Shown one piece after another: positions 61,729-64,000 of a DNA stretch of 64,000 nt. The notes under the pieces were generated by a model, which was given only the letters and a program-made list of their open reading frames with translations, had not been told where the DNA came from and made no database searches. Made by a program: the position numbers and the translations under genes. The stretch is from contig NZ_CACSIP010000023.1 of NCBI RefSeq assembly GCF_902705885.1, positions 1-64,000 of the forward strand. Reading direction: 5' to 3'. The number at the start of each line of letters is the position of its first letter. Within the stretch, counting starts at the first letter, position 1. The stretch comes from Mycolicibacterium austroafricanum (GTDB lineage Bacteria; Actinomycetota; Actinomycetes; Mycobacteriales; Mycobacteriaceae).

Positions 61729-63251
61729 CCGCGACGGCCGCGCCCACCTCGTCGACCGCCGTCACCCCCGGTGGGCCGTCGACCACCAGGGTCACGATTC
61801 TGACCGGTCGGCGGATGACCGATCTGGTGCTGCCCTGCGCGGCGCCGATCGAGACCTATGTCGACGAAACCGTGTCGGTGCTGGCCGAAATACTTTCGGA
61901 CACACCGGCAGATATGCTGGCAGGCTTCGATTTCAAAGCGCAGGGTGCCTGGTCGTTCGCGCGTCCGGGTGCGCCGCCGATCAAACTCACCGAGTCCCTC
62001 GATGAGGCTGGCGTGGTCGACGGTTCGCTGTTGACCATCGTTCCGGTCAGTCGCACCGAACGCTACCGGCCGCTGGTCGAGGACGTCATCGATGCGATCG
62101 CGGTGCTCGATGAGACACCAGAGTTCGATCGCACCGCGTTGTACCGATTCGTCGGACTGGTGCTGCCGTTGGCGGCAGCGGCCGTCACCACGGTGGCGAT
62201 GCTGTCATGGGCGTCCACGGGGCGTGACTGGTGGTGGGCGGTCGTTCTGGGCGTGCTGGGTTTGGCCCTGATGGGCGGCAGCGTGTTGTCCCAGCGCCGG
62301 TTCGGCAACCTCGATATGGCGGAGAGCCTGCTGGTGTCCTCACTGCTGACGCTGGGTGGGGCGGTCGCGCTGGCGGTGCCGCTACCTCGCGGCGTGGAAT
62401 CGCTTGGGGCGCCGCAACTTGCCGGGGTCGGTTCGCTGCTGCTGCTGATAGTCCTGGCGACCAGAGGTGGGCCGCGGCGTCGAGCCGAGGTGGCAGCGTT
62501 CCTCGCGGTGGTCGCGACCGCGGTGACGATCGCCGCGGTGGCGTTCGGGTACGGATGGAATAATTGGGTGCCGGCGGGTGCGATCGCCTTCGGGCTGATC
62601 ATCGTCACCAACGCGGCCAAGCTGACAGTGGCTGTGGCCCGAATCGCGCTGCCACCGATCCCGGCGCCCGGCGAGACGGTATCCAACGACGAGTTGCTGG
62701 ATCCGGTGACCACGCCCGACGCGTCGGAGGAGTCAGAGACCTGGCAGGCGATCATCGCCTCGGTGCCCGACTCGGCCGCACGCCTGACCGAGCGCAGCCG
62801 GCTGGCGAAGCGGCTGCTGATCGGATTCCTCACGGCAGGTGCATTGATCCTCGCGGCCGGAGCTATAGCGGTTGTGGTGCAAGGGCACTTCTTCAAACAC
62901 AGCCTGATCGTGGCGGGCCTGGTGACGGTTGTGTGCGGGTTCCGTTCCCGCCTCTACGCCGAGCGGTGGTGCGCCTGGGCGCTGATGGCGGCGGCTGTGG
63001 CGATCCCGACAGGCGTGATGATTCGGTTGTGCCTGTGGTATCCCGAGCGAGCCTGGCTGGTGCTGGGAATCTACGCGGTGCTGGCGTTGGTCGCGGTGAT
63101 CCTGATCGGTGCCACCGAGGGCGTACGGAGGATGTCGCCGGTCACCAAACGGATTCTGGAGCTACTCGACGGGGTCGCGATCGCGGCGGTCATCCCGATG
63201 CTGCTGTGGATCGCCGGGGTGTACGACCTCCTTCGCAACCTACGGTTCTAG
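61725..63251 (+). CDS. eccD1: ESX-1 core membrane protein EccD1
   Basis: 508 residues. N-terminal ubiquitin-like domain (residues about 20-115: RVTILTGRRMTDLVLPCAAP, GSLLTIVPVSRTERYRPLVE) and then about 11 membrane helices from FVGLVLPLAAAAVTTVAML to VIPMLLWIAGVYDLLRNLRF. Main pore-lining/scaffold component of the ESX membrane complex. TTG start overlapping the espI stop. Confidence 0.93.
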   Translation: MTATAAPTSSTAVTPGGPSTTRVTILTGRRMTDLVLPCAAPIETYVDETVSVLAEILSDTPADMLAGFDFKAQGAWSFARPGAPPIKLTESLDEAGVVDGSLLTIVPVSRTERYRPLVEDVIDAIAVLDETPEFDRTALYRFVGLVLPLAAAAVTTVAMLSWASTGRDWWWAVVLGVLGLALMGGSVLSQRRFGNLDMAESLLVSSLLTLGGAVALAVPLPRGVESLGAPQLAGVGSLLLLIVLATRGGPRRRAEVAAFLAVVATAVTIAAVAFGYGWNNWVPAGAIAFGLIIVTNAAKLTVAVARIALPPIPAPGETVSNDELLDPVTTPDASEESETWQAIIASVPDSAARLTERSRLAKRLLIGFLTAGALILAAGAIAVVVQGHFFKHSLIVAGLVTVVCGFRSRLYAERWCAWALMAAAVAIPTGVMIRLCLWYPERAWLVLGIYAVLALVAVILIGATEGVRRMSPVTKRILELLDGVAIAAVIPMLLWIAGVYDLLRNLRF

Positions 63252-63263
63252 GGGAAACGACCG

Positions 63264-64000
63264 ATGAGCAATCCACCTCCACTGTCGGTAGATCCGGAAC
63301 AACTGGGTACGGCGGGCGGTGAGCTGCTGACGTCAGCCGGGCAACTACCGGCGGCCCCTGCACCGTTCATGCCTGTGGGAAAGGATCCGCTGTCGGCCGC
63401 GATCATCAGCCAGATCCCCCACATCGAAGAGCCTGTGATGACCCAATTGCCCGCAGTGCAGGCGCAGTCGACGAAGACCGCGAACAACGTCGTCGCCGCG
63501 GCGCAGGCGTACTCGTCGACCGACCAGCAACTCGGCGGGCAGATCAGCCAGGAGATGCAGACCCTTCCCAACACGACGCCCGGCGGGGGGTCGGGCGGAC
63601 CGGCGTCGCCGGCCGGCGCCGATTCGATGGGCCAGATGACGGGTATGGTCGGCCAAGTGGCGCAGATGCCCATGCAGGTGATGGGTGCGGCGGCGGCGCT
63701 GCCGCAGGGCGTCATGCAGGGCGCTCAGCAGGTGGGTCAGCAGGTCCAACAGGTGGCCGGCCAGTTCGGTCAGGGCGGCACGGGTGGCCAGACAGGTTAT
63801 GGCGGGCAAGGAGATTCCGCCGCGACGGCCAACAACTCCGGCGGCGGCTTCCCGGAGGGGGAGCGGGCCGAGGAGCCGAAGCCGGACGGTGGGCACGCCC
63901 GCGAGGACGACCCGGGTGACACAGGGCGCGACGGCGCGGCGGCCTCGGATCCGGGAGCCGAACGCGCCCCGGACACAACGGACATGAACCGCGACGGCGC
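63264..64000 (+). CDS. espJ: ESX-1 associated protein EspJ-like (3' end outside window)
   Basis: At least 245 residues: MSNPPPLSVDPEQLGTAGGE, LLTSAGQLPAAPAPFMPVGK, STKTANNVVAAAQAYSSTDQ with a YxxxD motif, then a Gln/Gly/Met-rich stretch (QGAQQVGQQVQQVAGQFGQG) and a charged Glu/Asp-rich tail running off the window. Position directly after eccD1 and helical-hairpin N-terminus fit EspJ, an ESX-1 secreted substrate. Confidence 0.8.
   Translation, partial: MSNPPPLSVDPEQLGTAGGELLTSAGQLPAAPAPFMPVGKDPLSAAIISQIPHIEEPVMTQLPAVQAQSTKTANNVVAAAQAYSSTDQQLGGQISQEMQTLPNTTPGGGSGGPASPAGADSMGQMTGMVGQVAQMPMQVMGAAAALPQGVMQGAQQVGQQVQQVAGQFGQGGTGGQTGYGGQGDSAATANNSGGGFPEGERAEEPKPDGGHAREDDPGDTGRDGAAASDPGAERAPDTTDMNRDG

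Overview
The window reads as the chromosome of a rapidly growing mycobacterium (Mycolicibacterium type). The left edge has the near-origin serine/threonine kinase/FHA gene order (pstP, fhaB, fhaA, then tRNA-Leu), the right edge carries an ESX-1 type VII secretion locus, and mycothiol- and F420-type enzymes lie between. All assignments come from reading sequence and motifs; no database search was run.

Layout. 1-3.8 kb: pstP (partial), fhaB, fhaA on the minus strand and tRNA-Leu(CAG) with a strong terminator hairpin. 3.9-24.5 kb: an accessory island beginning directly after the tRNA gene. It holds a toxin-antitoxin pair with a frameshifted toxin, a small serine recombinase without its usual C-terminal helix-turn-helix, and then an array of nine gene units (5.5-19.2 kb). 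Each unit ends in a same-orientation copy of a 41-bp repeat (GAGACAGGATCTGATC, about 7 variable bases, then TTTCTCTAGAAACGAGAC). Unit cargo: VOC/glyoxalase-like protein, aminoglycoside-phosphotransferase-like kinase, blasticidin-deaminase-like cytidine deaminase with a DinB-like protein, SDR, alpha/beta hydrolase, FAD monooxygenase with a membrane protein and an MDMPI-like protein, a second MDMPI-like protein with a truncated methyltransferase, a four-gene MoxR/DUF58 operon, and a lone PIN-domain protein. Two further site-like sequences lie between the recombinase start and the first unit. The layout resembles an integron, but the neighbouring recombinase is a serine resolvase-type enzyme and the repeat is not a classical attC. 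This is the candidate undescribed system. The island tail (19.2-24.5 kb) is decayed: a kinase pseudogene fused in frame to a nitrilase, a dipeptidase, a secreted lipase, and stubs of an epimerase, an FAD monooxygenase and an SDR.

24.5-31.9 kb: ordinary metabolic and transport genes (amino acid:cation symporter, MFS, DUF998, YdeI-like, Nramp, diguanylate cyclase). 31.9-39.4 kb: a second insertion, about 7.1 kb, bounded by a 156-bp direct repeat (154/156 identical) made of the 3' end of a DUF3072 gene. It carries a LysR regulator, a degenerate RibB-like protein, a sodium:solute symporter with a small partner, an LLM monooxygenase, a flavin reductase and a TDT-type exporter. It looks like a transferable FMN-dependent catabolic module, possibly for an organosulfur compound. 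39.5-44.3 kb: housekeeping genes (F420/PPOX oxidoreductase, GNAT, pirin, EVE, DivIVA-like, acyl-CoA carboxyltransferase, DHFR-like).

44.5-64 kb: ESX-1: whiB6-like regulator, HTH protein, EspI-like ATPase, espE-F-G-H, eccA1-eccB1-eccCa1-eccCb1, PE35-PPE68-esxB-esxA, espI, eccD1 and the start of espJ. Most ecc genes overlap by 4 bp. EsxB lacks the tryptophan of its WxG turn.
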